Assembly: GCF_021249405.1 (NCBI RefSeq)
Contig: NZ_CP089593.1
Span: 2,232,001 to 2,296,000 of the forward strand
Direction: 5' to 3'
Length of the DNA: 64,000 bases
Source of the DNA: Halobacterium zhouii
GTDB lineage: Archaea; Halobacteriota; Halobacteria; Halobacteriales; Halobacteriaceae
Part shown: positions 9,843 through 18,672 of the stretch, piece after piece
Position numbering within the stretch: the first letter of the stretch is position 1
How the letters are laid out: each line of letters opens with the position of its first letter
Position numbers and translations under genes: made by a program
The notes under the pieces: model-generated
What the model was told of the DNA's origin: nothing
Databases searched by the model: none
What the model saw: only the letters and a program-made list of their open reading frames with translations

Positions 9843-11213
9843 GTGCGCTCTCGACTCCGGTCCGTCTGGCGACGGGTGTTCGCCCTCGCGTGGCCGGTGA
9901 TGGCCGAACAGACCCTCCGCACGCTGATGCGGACGGTCGACGTGGTCGTCACCGCCGCCATCTCGCCCGCCGCAGTCGTCGCCGTCGGTATCGCGGACCT
10001 CTACGCGCGTTTCCCGCTGCGCGTCGGCCTCGGCCTCGGCGGCGGCGCCATCAGCCTCTCCAGTCAGGACACCGGCCGCGGCGCCGCCGGTACCCGAGAC
10101 GAAGCCATCACGCAGGCCGTCCTCGTCGGCGCGCTCGCCGGCGTCCCGTTCGCCGCGTTCGGGCTGCTGTTCGGCCGGCCCGCCATCCGCCTGCTCGGCG
10201 CCGACCCCCACACCGTCGCCCTCGGCGCCACCTACCTCGGCGTCATTCTCGCCACCGCGCCCGCACGCCACGTCGCGCTCATCGCCGCTCGCGCGCTCCA
10301 AGGCACCGGCGACACCCGCACGCCGATGTACGTCAACGCCGTCGCGAACGTCGGGAACATTCTCGGCAGCGTCGGCCTCGGCCTCGGTTACTTCGGCCTC
10401 CCGGAGCTCGGCGTGTTCGGCGTCGGCGTCTCCACCGCCGGCGCGAACGTCTTCACCGCCAGCGCGCTCGTCGCCGCCACCGCGACGTCGTACACCGACG
10501 CCGGGTTCGCGCGCCCGCAGTCTATGGTCATCACCCGCCAACTGTTCGCGGTCAGCGCACCGAAGGTCGCCGAGGGGATGGTGTCGGCGCTCGCGGAGTT
10601 CCCGTTCAACGCGCTCCTGCTCGCGTTCGGCACGAGCGTGAACGCGGGCTTCCAGATCGGCCGACGCGCCTACCAGCAGGTCACCGGCCCACTCTCACGG
10701 GGGTACAGCGTCGCCGCGAACGTCGTCGTCGGGCAGGCGCTCGGCGAGGGCGACCCCGACCGCGCGCGTTTCGAGGGCTGGGCAGTCACAGCTCTCGGCC
10801 TCGCTACCGTCGGCGTCGTGGGCGTCCTGCTCGCGGCGTTCGCACGCCCGCTCGTTGCGCTCCTCGCGAGCGACCTCGACACCATCCGGTACGGCGTCTG
10901 GTTCGCCCGCGCGTACGGCCTGAGCGCGCCGTTTCTCGTGGTGTTCGTCGCACTCTCCGGTGCGCTCCAGGGCGCCAGCGAGACGCGCGTTCCGCTCGTC
11001 GCCCGCGCGTCCGCGCTGGGCTTGTTCCTGCTCGGGTTCTCCTACGTCACGGGCGTGCTCCTCGGCTGGGGCGTCACCGGCGCGTACTGGGGCGTCGCGC
11101 TCACGAACGTCTGGATGGCGCTCGTCGTTCTGGGGGGCTTTCACAGCGGCGACTGGGCGACCCGTGCCGCCGACATGATGGCCAAACGCGACCCGGATGC
11201 GGCGGGCGAGTGA
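9843..11213 (+). CDS. MATE-family efflux transporter
   Basis: 456-residue multidrug and toxin extrusion type transporter with about 12 membrane segments in two homologous halves. The N-terminus LAWPVMAEQTLRTLMRTVD is the family's first-helix signature, and ALQGTGDTRTPMYVNAVANV marks the end of the first half. Probably a cation-driven exporter; substrate unknown. The start is GTG at 9843, which gives a complete first helix; an in-frame ATG at 9900 would cut into it. It converges with the permease gene, the stops being three bases apart. Confidence 0.88.
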   Translation: MRSRLRSVWRRVFALAWPVMAEQTLRTLMRTVDVVVTAAISPAAVVAVGIADLYARFPLRVGLGLGGGAISLSSQDTGRGAAGTRDEAITQAVLVGALAGVPFAAFGLLFGRPAIRLLGADPHTVALGATYLGVILATAPARHVALIAARALQGTGDTRTPMYVNAVANVGNILGSVGLGLGYFGLPELGVFGVGVSTAGANVFTASALVAATATSYTDAGFARPQSMVITRQLFAVSAPKVAEGMVSALAEFPFNALLLAFGTSVNAGFQIGRRAYQQVTGPLSRGYSVAANVVVGQALGEGDPDRARFEGWAVTALGLATVGVVGVLLAAFARPLVALLASDLDTIRYGVWFARAYGLSAPFLVVFVALSGALQGASETRVPLVARASALGLFLLGFSYVTGVLLGWGVTGAYWGVALTNVWMALVVLGGFHSGDWATRAADMMAKRDPDAAGE

Positions 11214-11216
11214 CGA

Positions 11217-12197
11217 TCACTCCCCGATTTCCGGGTTGAGGACGCCGTAGAGGACGTCCTGGACGAAACTGAACGCGACACCGACGAGCGCGAGCACGGT
11301 CGTCGTCCCGACGAGCAGCGGGAGGTCTCGCGTGCGCACCGCTATCTGGACGAACGCCGCAATGCCGGGAACGTGGAAGACGGACTCCACGACGAACGTC
11401 CAGATGGCGAACACCGACATGAGTTCCGCGAACGACACCGAGAGCAGGGGGAGCGCGGCGTTCCGCACCGCGTGGCGGGCGTCCACGACGTCCGGGGCGC
11501 CCTTCGCGGCCAGCATCTTCGAGACGGGCGAGGACTGGTGTTCGAGCGCCGCGCTGCGCGCCTGTCGGAACAGCCCCGTGGCGAGGCCCACCGAGAGCAC
11601 CGCCGCCGGGAGCACGTATCGGTAGCTGAGGTGGCGCCACGGCACCGTGTTCGGCCACCCGTACGCCCCGGCAATCCCCCAGTACACGGGCTGCAGGAAC
11701 GGGCTGTTGTACGCGGTGAATGGTGGCCAGCACCGGCGGTCGATTCCCTGGTTCGTACACCAGATGGGGCCGGAGACCCAGTCGACGTGGCCCATCAACT
11801 GGAACGCGATCATGCTCCCCAGCACCATCGTCGGCACGCCGAGCAGCGCGTACGCGAACACGCGGACACCCGCGTCGACGTTGTCGGTGCCGTACGCCGC
11901 GATCAGTCCGCCAGCGATGCCGAGCGCGTACGTGAACAGGATGGCGGGGACGACGTACGCAAGCGTCCGCGGAATCGCCGCTGCGAGCACGTCACCGACC
12001 GGCCGGCCGAGCGACTCGGAGTACCCCCACTGGAACTGCAGGATGCCGACCACGTGCCCGAGGAACTGCTCGTAGAGTGGGGCCTCGACCGGGTGGAAGC
12101 GGTGGGTCGCGACGAGCAGGAACGTCACCGACACCGCGACGAACGCCGCGACGGCGCCGACGACTGCCCGGCGGACCGCGTACGTGAACAGCGACAT
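11217..12197 (-). CDS. ABC transporter permease, DppB-like
   Basis: 326-residue binding-protein-dependent transport permease of the peptide/nickel class. N-terminal membrane anchor (about 12-32), then a long external loop, then five core membrane segments. The cytoplasmic coupling loop is recognisable (SKMLAAKGAPDVVDARHAVR, then NAALPLLSV). The external loop between helices holds two Cys (WCTNQGIDRRCW), an uncommon insertion. Its start overlaps the stop of the upstream permease by one base. No ATPase or binding-protein gene is adjacent, so the pair must use subunits encoded elsewhere or be a remnant. Confidence 0.85.
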   Translation of the reverse strand: MSLFTYAVRRAVVGAVAAFVAVSVTFLLVATHRFHPVEAPLYEQFLGHVVGILQFQWGYSESLGRPVGDVLAAAIPRTLAYVVPAILFTYALGIAGGLIAAYGTDNVDAGVRVFAYALLGVPTMVLGSMIAFQLMGHVDWVSGPIWCTNQGIDRRCWPPFTAYNSPFLQPVYWGIAGAYGWPNTVPWRHLSYRYVLPAAVLSVGLATGLFRQARSAALEHQSSPVSKMLAAKGAPDVVDARHAVRNAALPLLSVSFAELMSVFAIWTFVVESVFHVPGIAAFVQIAVRTRDLPLLVGTTTVLALVGVAFSFVQDVLYGVLNPEIGE

Positions 12198-13381
12198 CAG
12201 TTACCGCCCTCCTGGGGGTCGAGGACGTCCCGCAGCACGTCCCCGAAGACGTTGAACGCGATAACCGTCACCGCCAGCGTGGCGACGACGAACACGGTGA
12301 CCCACCACCGCCGGTACCAGGGAACCGGGGTGGACGCGAGTCCTCGGAGCAACACCTCGCCGAGGGACCGGACATTGACCCGGTTCAGTTTGAGGTACGC
12401 GAGTGCGACCTGGATGAGGATGAGCACGGGTATCTGGCGCGTGAGCGCGGTGACGATGGTAGCCGTGGAGTTCGGCACGACGTGTCGCCGGACGACGTGG
12501 AGGTCGCTCGCGCCGGCGGCGCGCGCCGCCCGCACGTAGCCCGACGAGCGGCGCTTCAGCGTCTCGCTGCGCACGAGGCGCGCGATGCCGCCCCAGTCGA
12601 ACAGTCCGAAGACGAGCGCGAGTGCGAACAGGCCCTTTCCGAGGTACAGCGTCGCCAGAATGATGTACAGCACGATGGCGGGGATGGCCTGCTGGACGTC
12701 GACGTACCCCATCAGCACGTCGTCGACCCACCCGCCGGCGTAGCCCGCGGTGGTGCCCACCGCGGTTGCCACGAGGACGAGGAGGACGGCCGTACTCAGG
12801 CCGAGTTTGAAGCCGATGTGCATCCCGTAGACGATGACTCGCACCATGTCCTCGCCGACCTTCGTGGTGCCGAGTGGGTACGCCAGGGTGCCGTGGCAGT
12901 ACTCACCGACTACCCTGCCGACGCAGTTGTGCAGCGGGATGTTCTCCGCGTACACGCTCGTGAACGCCGGCGGTTGCATCTTCGCCGCGTAGTCGACGCG
13001 GGCCATCCCGAACACGTCCGGACCGACGAGACCGACCACGCCGAGCACGAGGAGGTAGCCGAAACTCGCCACGCCGAGGGGGTGTGAGAGGAACGCCCGG
13101 ACGTACGTCGCGGTCCGGTCGCGGTCGAAGACCAGCGGGACGACGCCGTACCGGACCGTGACCATCGCCGCGACGAGGAACAGCCAGTCCATCCGCGTCG
13201 GGTTCCAGGTGCCGATGAGCGCGGTCGTGACGTACACGTGGTCGTACGCGAACAACGCGGCGACCGCGAGCAACGCCAGCCCGAAGCCGACGGTGCGAGG
13301 GCGCAGCGGAACTGTGCGACTCGACTCGTCGTCCCAGTCGATGGCGGTGAACCGGGGGACGTCGGTGTCGGTGGAGGGCAT
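12197..13381 (-). CDS. ABC transporter permease, DppC-like
   Basis: 394 residues, longer than most DppC proteins because of an extended N-terminus with about three membrane segments (28-46, 62-80, 102-120). The core permease domain follows from about 185, with its coupling loop ETLKRRSSGYVRAARAAGAS and then VVRRHVVPNS. A pre-core external loop holds two Cys (LHNCVGRVVGEYC), again like its partner. Likely forms a heterodimer with the DppB-like protein. Substrate unknown; oligopeptides, nickel or other small solutes are possible for the family. Confidence 0.85.
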   Translation of the reverse strand: MPSTDTDVPRFTAIDWDDESSRTVPLRPRTVGFGLALLAVAALFAYDHVYVTTALIGTWNPTRMDWLFLVAAMVTVRYGVVPLVFDRDRTATYVRAFLSHPLGVASFGYLLVLGVVGLVGPDVFGMARVDYAAKMQPPAFTSVYAENIPLHNCVGRVVGEYCHGTLAYPLGTTKVGEDMVRVIVYGMHIGFKLGLSTAVLLVLVATAVGTTAGYAGGWVDDVLMGYVDVQQAIPAIVLYIILATLYLGKGLFALALVFGLFDWGGIARLVRSETLKRRSSGYVRAARAAGASDLHVVRRHVVPNSTATIVTALTRQIPVLILIQVALAYLKLNRVNVRSLGEVLLRGLASTPVPWYRRWWVTVFVVATLAVTVIAFNVFGDVLRDVLDPQEGGN

Positions 13382-13654
13382 CTGTCCGAAATTCGTCTGC
13401 CAATCAGTGTCACGGACGATAAATGTATCGCAGGTACAACGTCTCGTGGCTCGGTCGCCCCGTTTTGCTGTCGTTCGAAAGAGCGCTACGCGCTCTTTCG
13501 TGGTGAGCGTGGGTCGTACTCCCTCGAAACCGCAGTCGCTCGGCGCTGACGCGCCTCGCTTCCTGGCAAAAATCTACGCCGAGAAAGTAAAACTCTCGAA
13601 CGACTTCGTCGGTCGTCGACCCGAGCGCTTCGCGCTCGGTGAGACGTTACGTTA
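13382..13654. other. Intergenic with hairpins downstream of citZ
   Basis: It contains GAAAGAGCGCTACGCGCTCTTTC near 13476-13498, the same hairpin type as near 4240, and CGAGCGCTTCGCGCTCG near 13622-13638 next to the citZ stop. No gene seen. Confidence 0.5.
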
Positions 13655-14791
13655 CTACCGCTCGTCCAGCGGCGTGAACTCCTGGTCCTCCTCGCCGACG
13701 TATCGGGCTCGGGGCCGAATCAGGCGGTTGTCCTCGTACTGCTCGAGGACGTGCGCGATCCACCCGCCGACGCGGCTCATCGCGAAGATGGGCGTGTAGA
13801 TGTCGATGGGGATGCCCATCTGGTAGTAGGTGCTCGCCGAGTAGAAGTCCACGTTCGGCGCGAGGCCCTTTTCCTCCTGCATGTACTCCTCGATCTGGAC
13901 GCTCATCTCGTACCACTTCGTGTCGCCCGCGGCCTCGCCGAGTTCCTCGGACTGCTCGCCGAGAATCTTCGCGCGCGGGTCCTTGACGTTGTAGACGCGG
14001 TGGCCGAAGCCCATCACGCGGTCACCGCGCTCGAGGGCGTCCTGCACCCACGTCAGGGCGTCCTTATCGCTGTCGTCGACCTCCTTCAGCATCCGCATCA
14101 CGTTCGCGTTCGCGCCGCCGTGGAGGCTCCCCGAAAGCGTGCCGACGGCAGACGTGACCGCGGAGTGGAGGTCCGCGAGCGTCGAGGAGGTGACCATCGA
14201 GGAGAACGTGGAGGCGTTCAGGCCGTGGTCGGCGTGGAGCACGAGCGCCTGGTCGAAGACCTCCGCGAGCACGTCGTCCGGTTCCTCGTCGTTCAGCATG
14301 TAGAGGAAGTTCGCGGCGTGGCTCAGGTCCTCGCGCGGTTCGACCACGTCGTCGCCGTTGCGGAGGCGCGTGAACGCCGCGACGATGGTCGGCAGTTTCG
14401 CCGTGATGCGCTTGCCCTTCCGGACGTTCGCCTCGCGGTCGGTCGGGTCGGCGTCCGCGTCGTCGTCGAACGCCGACAGCTCCGAGACGGCGGTGCGGAC
14501 CGCGGCCATCGGCTCCTCGTCGGCCTCGGCGAGGTCCCGCACCAGCGAGAGCACGTCGTCGTGCACAGCACGGTGGGCCGCCATCTCGGACTCGAAGTCC
14601 TCGAGTTCCCCGCGATTCGGGAGATTGCCGTGCCAGAGCAGGTACAGAACCTCCTCGTAGCTCGCGTCGCGAGCCAGGTCCTCGATGGTGTAGCCGCGGT
14701 ACACCAGTTTCCCGGCGTCGCCGTCGATGTAGCTCAGGTCGGACTCCGCGACGAGCACGCCCTCGAGGCCCTTCTTGAGTTCGTCAGCCAT
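13655..14791 (-). CDS. citZ: Citrate synthase
   Basis: Condenses acetyl-CoA and oxaloacetate into citrate, entering the TCA cycle. 378 residues, the size of archaeal type enzymes. Catalytic residues are visible: His in SGSLHGGANANV, His in MGFGHRVYNVKDPRAK and Asp in APNVDFYSAS; LVLHADHGLNAST is also typical. The reading frame runs far upstream (to 15475) on the opposite strand of the next gene, but MADELKKGLEGVLVAESDLS is the recognised N-terminus. Its promoter region is shared with the divergent PhoU/TrkA-C gene. Confidence 0.95.
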   Translation of the reverse strand: MADELKKGLEGVLVAESDLSYIDGDAGKLVYRGYTIEDLARDASYEEVLYLLWHGNLPNRGELEDFESEMAAHRAVHDDVLSLVRDLAEADEEPMAAVRTAVSELSAFDDDADADPTDREANVRKGKRITAKLPTIVAAFTRLRNGDDVVEPREDLSHAANFLYMLNDEEPDDVLAEVFDQALVLHADHGLNASTFSSMVTSSTLADLHSAVTSAVGTLSGSLHGGANANVMRMLKEVDDSDKDALTWVQDALERGDRVMGFGHRVYNVKDPRAKILGEQSEELGEAAGDTKWYEMSVQIEEYMQEEKGLAPNVDFYSASTYYQMGIPIDIYTPIFAMSRVGGWIAHVLEQYEDNRLIRPRARYVGEEDQEFTPLDER

Positions 14792-14975
14792 ACAGTTCGG
14801 TTGTTCACGGTCGTCCCTAATGGGTATCGATTTACCGACCGCGGAACCAGCAAAACTCGCCTCCGCGCGCAGGGAGCCGTCGGCGGAGTACCGAACTGTC
14901 GATGGGACGACGAACCAGCGCCGGGACGGCAGGTTGACGCGAACGTTTTTCGGGTGGCGCGCAGAACCGAGAGGT

Positions 14976-16196
14976 ATGGCAGGCCGCGTCGAGTACGAAC
15001 CCGCGAGCGTCAAAGAACTGCTCGCGGAGATGAAGGACACCGCCGAACTCCTCATCGACCTCTCGTTTTCGGCGGTACTCCACGGCAGCGACGGCGTGGC
15101 CGAGGAAGTGTTGAAACTCGAGGAACGCATGGACGTCCTCCAGTTGCGGGCGCGGATGAGCCTCCTGCTCGCCGCCCGAACCACGGAGGACGCGGAGGCG
15201 CTCGCGCCCGTGCTCGGCGTCGTCGGCGCGGCGGAGAAGGTCAGCGACGCCGCGGGCGACATCGCGAAGGTCGTCCTGGAGGACATCGGCGTGCCGGACG
15301 CGATGCGCGCGGCGCTCCCCGAGGCCGTCGAGACGCTGGTGCGCGCGGAACTCGCCGCGGACTCGGCGTACGCGGGCAGCACGCTCCAGGACGTGAACAT
15401 GGAGACCGAGACTGGCGTGCGCGTCATCGCCATCCGGCGCGGCGGCGACTGGATCCTGAACCCGGGCCCGGACACCGAACTCGCGGCGGACGACGCGCTC
15501 CTGTTGCGCGGCCCCGACCAGGCTATCGGCGGGGTCTACGAGACGGCGACGGGCGAGCGCTACGAACCACCCGACGTCCCGGAACCCGAAATCGAGGACC
15601 TGGAGCGCGCCGTCGACTCCGTCGTGCTGATGAAGAACATGAGCGAGCTCGCGGTCGACCTCGCGTACGGCGCGGTGCTGTTCGACTCCACGGACCTCGC
15701 CGAGGAGGTGCTGGAACTCGAGGCGGAGGTCGACGCGCTCCAGTCGCGCTTCGAGGCGTGGACGCTCAGGGCGGCGGCGGACGTGCCAGACCCCGTGTCG
15801 CTGCGCGGCCTCGTCCATATTGCGAACGCGACGGAGGTCATCAGCGACGCCGCCCTCGAGATCAGCGAGGGCGTGCTTCGGGGGCTGGACACGCACGCTG
15901 TCGTCCAGGAGGCCGTCGAGGAGTCCGACGAGGTCATCATTCGCGTCGCGGTCGACGAGAGAAGTAGCCTCGACGACACGACGCTCGGCGGGCACGCCGT
16001 GAAGACGGAGACCGGAATGCGCGTCATCGGGGTGCGCCGCCCGGAACGTGCCGGCGAGCACGCAAGCGACGACGAGCGGTGGGTCGTCCACCCCGGCCCG
16101 GACACCCAGATTCGGGCGGGCGACGTGCTGCTGGCGAAGGGAACGCGGGCGGGCGCCGGCCGCCTCCGAGAACTGGCGGCCGGCTCGGAGACGTAG
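14976..16196 (+). CDS. Duplicated PhoU-like/TrkA-C domain protein
   Basis: 406-residue soluble protein built as two repeats of a PhoU-like helical domain followed by a TrkA-C (RCK_C) ligand domain. Repeat 1 covers about 1-190, repeat 2 about 200-400. Parallel landmarks: TAELLIDLSFSAVLHGSDGV against MSELAVDLAYGAVLFDSTDL; METETGVRVIAIRRGGDW against KTETGMRVIGVRRPE; ILNPGPDTELAADDALLLRG against VVHPGPDTQIRAGDVLLAKG. TrkA-C domains usually bind nucleotides or ions and gate potassium or other channels, so a channel-regulating role is plausible. There is no membrane segment. The start at 14976 follows GAGGT and gives the clean repeat. Confidence 0.85.
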   Translation: MAGRVEYEPASVKELLAEMKDTAELLIDLSFSAVLHGSDGVAEEVLKLEERMDVLQLRARMSLLLAARTTEDAEALAPVLGVVGAAEKVSDAAGDIAKVVLEDIGVPDAMRAALPEAVETLVRAELAADSAYAGSTLQDVNMETETGVRVIAIRRGGDWILNPGPDTELAADDALLLRGPDQAIGGVYETATGERYEPPDVPEPEIEDLERAVDSVVLMKNMSELAVDLAYGAVLFDSTDLAEEVLELEAEVDALQSRFEAWTLRAAADVPDPVSLRGLVHIANATEVISDAALEISEGVLRGLDTHAVVQEAVEESDEVIIRVAVDERSSLDDTTLGGHAVKTETGMRVIGVRRPERAGEHASDDERWVVHPGPDTQIRAGDVLLAKGTRAGAGRLRELAAGSET

Positions 16197-16232
16197 CACG
16201 GGACGACTAGTTCAGAGGCGTAGCGCGGGCCG

Positions 16233-16829
16233 TCAGTCGAGCACCTTCCGTTCGGCGTCGACGGCGCGCAACGCGAGGTCCGGCAGCGGCGTCTCGAGGT
16301 AGTCCCGGCCGTCGTCGTAGTCGGTCGCGGACAGCGACGGCCCGGTCTCTGCGGTCTCGAAGCGGAGTTCGAACCCGACCGGATCCTCGGTGGTGCGCGC
16401 AGTGGTCACGCGGGTGTCCATCCCGCGGGCGACGACCCGACGGCGCACGGCGGCGAGACGGTCGACGAGGGAAGCGTCCACACCCAGCGCGTCGTACCCG
16501 GTGCGTCGACGAACGCGGTCGAGTAGGCCACCGGTGTCGGGTGGTTGGACGGTGAATCGGGCGTACACGTAGCCGTCCTCGCGGCGGACGACGAGGCGCG
16601 CGGTGCACTCGCTGCCCGCGAACTCGACCAGGCACGCGAACGCGTAGCGGTGGTTCTCGTGGCTGGTTTCGATGGGGTCGAAGCGCTCGGACGCGCTCGA
16701 TCGGTCGGCGCCCCGCAGCGACGAGAGCACGCCCGCGAGCACCGCACCAGGAGACGGCAGGCCGTCGCTATCGCTGTCGTCGTCGCCCGTGAACGCCGCG
16801 AGTCGCGTCGGGAAGTCGTCGCCCGCCAT
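16233..16829 (-). CDS. Hypothetical protein
   Basis: 198 residues, acidic N-terminus (FTGDDDSDSDGLPSPGAVLA), then a mixed alpha/beta region with the pattern HENHRYAFACLVEFAGSECT, ARLVVRREDGYVYARFTVQP. No membrane segment, signal peptide or catalytic motif stands out. It converges on the PhoU/TrkA-C gene. Codon usage matches its neighbours. Function not recognised. Confidence 0.6.
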   Translation of the reverse strand: MAGDDFPTRLAAFTGDDDSDSDGLPSPGAVLAGVLSSLRGADRSSASERFDPIETSHENHRYAFACLVEFAGSECTARLVVRREDGYVYARFTVQPPDTGGLLDRVRRRTGYDALGVDASLVDRLAAVRRRVVARGMDTRVTTARTTEDPVGFELRFETAETGPSLSATDYDDGRDYLETPLPDLALRAVDAERKVLD

Positions 16830-16903
16830 TCGTCGGACGCAGGAATCCCGGTCGTATGTACTTTTTTTCGGAGCGCCAACCAGTCGACGTTTCGGGTCAC
16901 TGG

Positions 16904-17179
16904 CTAGTCGACGTTTCGCGCTGGCGGCTGGTCGAGACTGCGCGCGAGGCGGACTGCCGCACCGATAGCGAACGCGAGCGTTGCGAGCAACCCGGCGGTG
17001 AACGCGAGCACGCCGGCGAGCGCGACCAGGAACGGGTCGTACAGTGACCCGCCGGACATCACCACGAAGAAGTAGTACGCCGCTGCCGCGACGAGCACGC
17101 CCACGGCGAACCCGCGCAGCGCCTGCGTTCGCAGGTCGAGCGCGGCCACGAGGTTGTCCACTCCCGGACGCTCTGGCAT
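16904..17179 (-). CDS. Small two-helix membrane protein
   Basis: 91 residues: a short cytoplasmic N-terminus (MPERPGVDNLVAALDLRTQA), then two membrane segments (about 23-43, FAVGVLVAAAAYYFFVVMSG; about 52-75, LVALAGVLAFTAGLLATLAF) and a basic tail. The frame extends upstream to 17275, but the ATG at 17179 gives the conventional N-terminus. The last codons include two copies of AGTCGACGTTTCG 26 bases apart, one inside and one beyond the gene. Unknown function. Confidence 0.6.
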   Translation of the reverse strand: MPERPGVDNLVAALDLRTQALRGFAVGVLVAAAAYYFFVVMSGGSLYDPFLVALAGVLAFTAGLLATLAFAIGAAVRLARSLDQPPARNVD

Positions 17180-17712
17180 GCGCGAGCGTTGGAGCGGGGA
17201 ACGCAAATCCTCGTCGGTTCTAGTGGTGTGGTTTGTTAGAGAGGGCGTACACGACGAAAGCACATCTGAGAACACCCAGAAAGCCCCAAGCGTCTCTACT
17301 CGGGAGGCTCGTGGCGCGCTTCGGCCACTTCGTGGCCTGCAGTGCTTACGTCGCCTGCCTTCGTCGAGACGCTTGCCCCTTTCAATCCCACCTCATGCCG
17401 GCTGGTCAGCCGGCTACCGGGTGGACTGGAAGGGGCGGCCCGCTCGCGCATGCTTGTTCGCTCGCGATGTAAGCACCGCAACGGAGTGAGGAGCGCAGCA
17501 AGCGAGCGGACGCGAGCGGTCCGGGGCTTTCTGGGTGTCCGCAGGAACAGTGGTATCAACGACAGCGAGGCCCTCTGGGTATTCTCAATGTTGTATAGTT
17601 ACCGTCAGCCGGAATTTCCAGCACCATCCCACTGCCTGTAGAATGTTCCAACAATCGAAAGCGCACCCTCGGAGCGAACCACTCAAGGCGTCCGGCACGT
17701 CCTGTGTACGTA
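17180..17712. other. Gene-free region holding an inverted-repeat element
   Basis: No credible coding sequence in 533 bases. The 271-base element at 17270-17540 fills the middle. To its right, 17541-17712 is lower in GC and carries the presumed promoter of the deacylase operon. Confidence 0.6.
17270..17540. repeat. Terminal-inverted-repeat element, copy 1
   Basis: Bounded by GAACACCCAGAAAGCCCC (17270-17287) and GGGGCTTTCTGGGTGTCC (17523-17540), which pair at 17 of 18 positions. Inside are a hairpin GCCGGCTGGTCAGCCGGC (17397-17414), the string GAAGGGGCGG, and GGAGTGAGGAGCGCAGC near the right end. Copy 2 at 39237-39514 has the same order of parts. No coding capacity. It resembles a miniature mobile element; no target-site duplication was confirmed. 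Confidence 0.7.
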
Positions 17713-18672
17713 ATGACGACTCTGGGCACGGCGTCGGCCGCCCCCGGTGAACTCGACACCGGGCGGTTGACGGTCGGTGAGACGCGCGACGGCACCACGG
17801 CCGGGCTTCCGGTCGCGGTCGTGAACGGCGAGCGCGACGGGAAGACCCTCTACGTGCAGGCAGCCAGCGACGGCGACGAACTCAACGGCGTGGGCGTGGT
17901 TCGCCGCGTCGTCCCGCAACTCGACCCCGCGGAGATCGCTGGCGAGATACTCGTCGTCGGCATCACGAACTTCTACGGCTTTCAGGTCGCAGAACACCGC
18001 AACCCCATCGACGACACGAAGATGAATCGTGCGTATCCGGGGAACGCGAACGGGTCGTCCTCCGAGCGCATCGCGCACGCGACGTTCTCCGTGGCGAAGG
18101 ACGCCGACCTCGTGCTCGACCTCCACCAGGGGTCGACGTCGCGCATGATAAACGAGGTGCGTGTGCGGTGTGGCAGCCGCCACCGACTCCACGACGAGTG
18201 CCTCGAACTCGCGCGGGTGTTCGATTGTGGGTACGTCCTCGACCAGAAGGGGCCGGAGGGCCAACTCGCGCGCGTCGCGCCGGACCGCGGCGTCCCGACC
18301 ATCGACCCGGAACTCGGCGGCGCGGTGGGCTGGGACGAGGAGTCCATTCAGTACGGCGTCGAGGGCGTGTTCAACGTCCTGCACCACTACGGCTTCCTCG
18401 ACGGCGACGCCGAGCCCGCACCCCAGACGCGCGCGACGGACTTCGACCGGTACGGCTCGCTGGTCGGCGGCCTCGTCGACTTCCATGCGGACCTGGGGGA
18501 CTGGGTGGAGGCGGGCGACACGCTGTTCGAGGTGACCGACGTGTTCGGGACGCTGAAGGCAACCGTGACCGCGGACGACGACGGCATCTTCTGGCGGACG
18601 CGCCGCAAGCCCCAGGTCGCGACCGGCGAGTACGTCTGCTCGGTCGGAACGGACGTGGACAGGGTAGAATGA
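17713..18672 (+). CDS. Succinylglutamate desuccinylase/aspartoacylase-family protein
   Basis: 319-residue predicted zinc deacylase (COG3608 type). The usual first metal motif is HGxE; here it reads SDGDELNG, so His is replaced by Asp while Glu is kept. The third ligand is intact in DLHQGST. The C-terminal part (about 240-315, DFHADLGDWVEAGDTLFEVT) is the beta-barrel domain seen in this family. The start is ATG 17713 rather than GTG 17704. Its stop overlaps the next start (ATGA), so it is coupled to the threonine synthase-like gene. Substrate unknown; an N-acyl amino acid is the family expectation. Confidence 0.8.
   Translation: MTTLGTASAAPGELDTGRLTVGETRDGTTAGLPVAVVNGERDGKTLYVQAASDGDELNGVGVVRRVVPQLDPAEIAGEILVVGITNFYGFQVAEHRNPIDDTKMNRAYPGNANGSSSERIAHATFSVAKDADLVLDLHQGSTSRMINEVRVRCGSRHRLHDECLELARVFDCGYVLDQKGPEGQLARVAPDRGVPTIDPELGGAVGWDEESIQYGVEGVFNVLHHYGFLDGDAEPAPQTRATDFDRYGSLVGGLVDFHADLGDWVEAGDTLFEVTDVFGTLKATVTADDDGIFWRTRRKPQVATGEYVCSVGTDVDRVE

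Noticed and set aside
9294..10541. A 415-codon frame on the minus strand across the ilvA upstream region and the MATE gene
   Set aside because: Composition is Arg/Glu/Ala with long Pro-Ser tracts from the purine repeat; the MATE gene on the other strand is clearly real.
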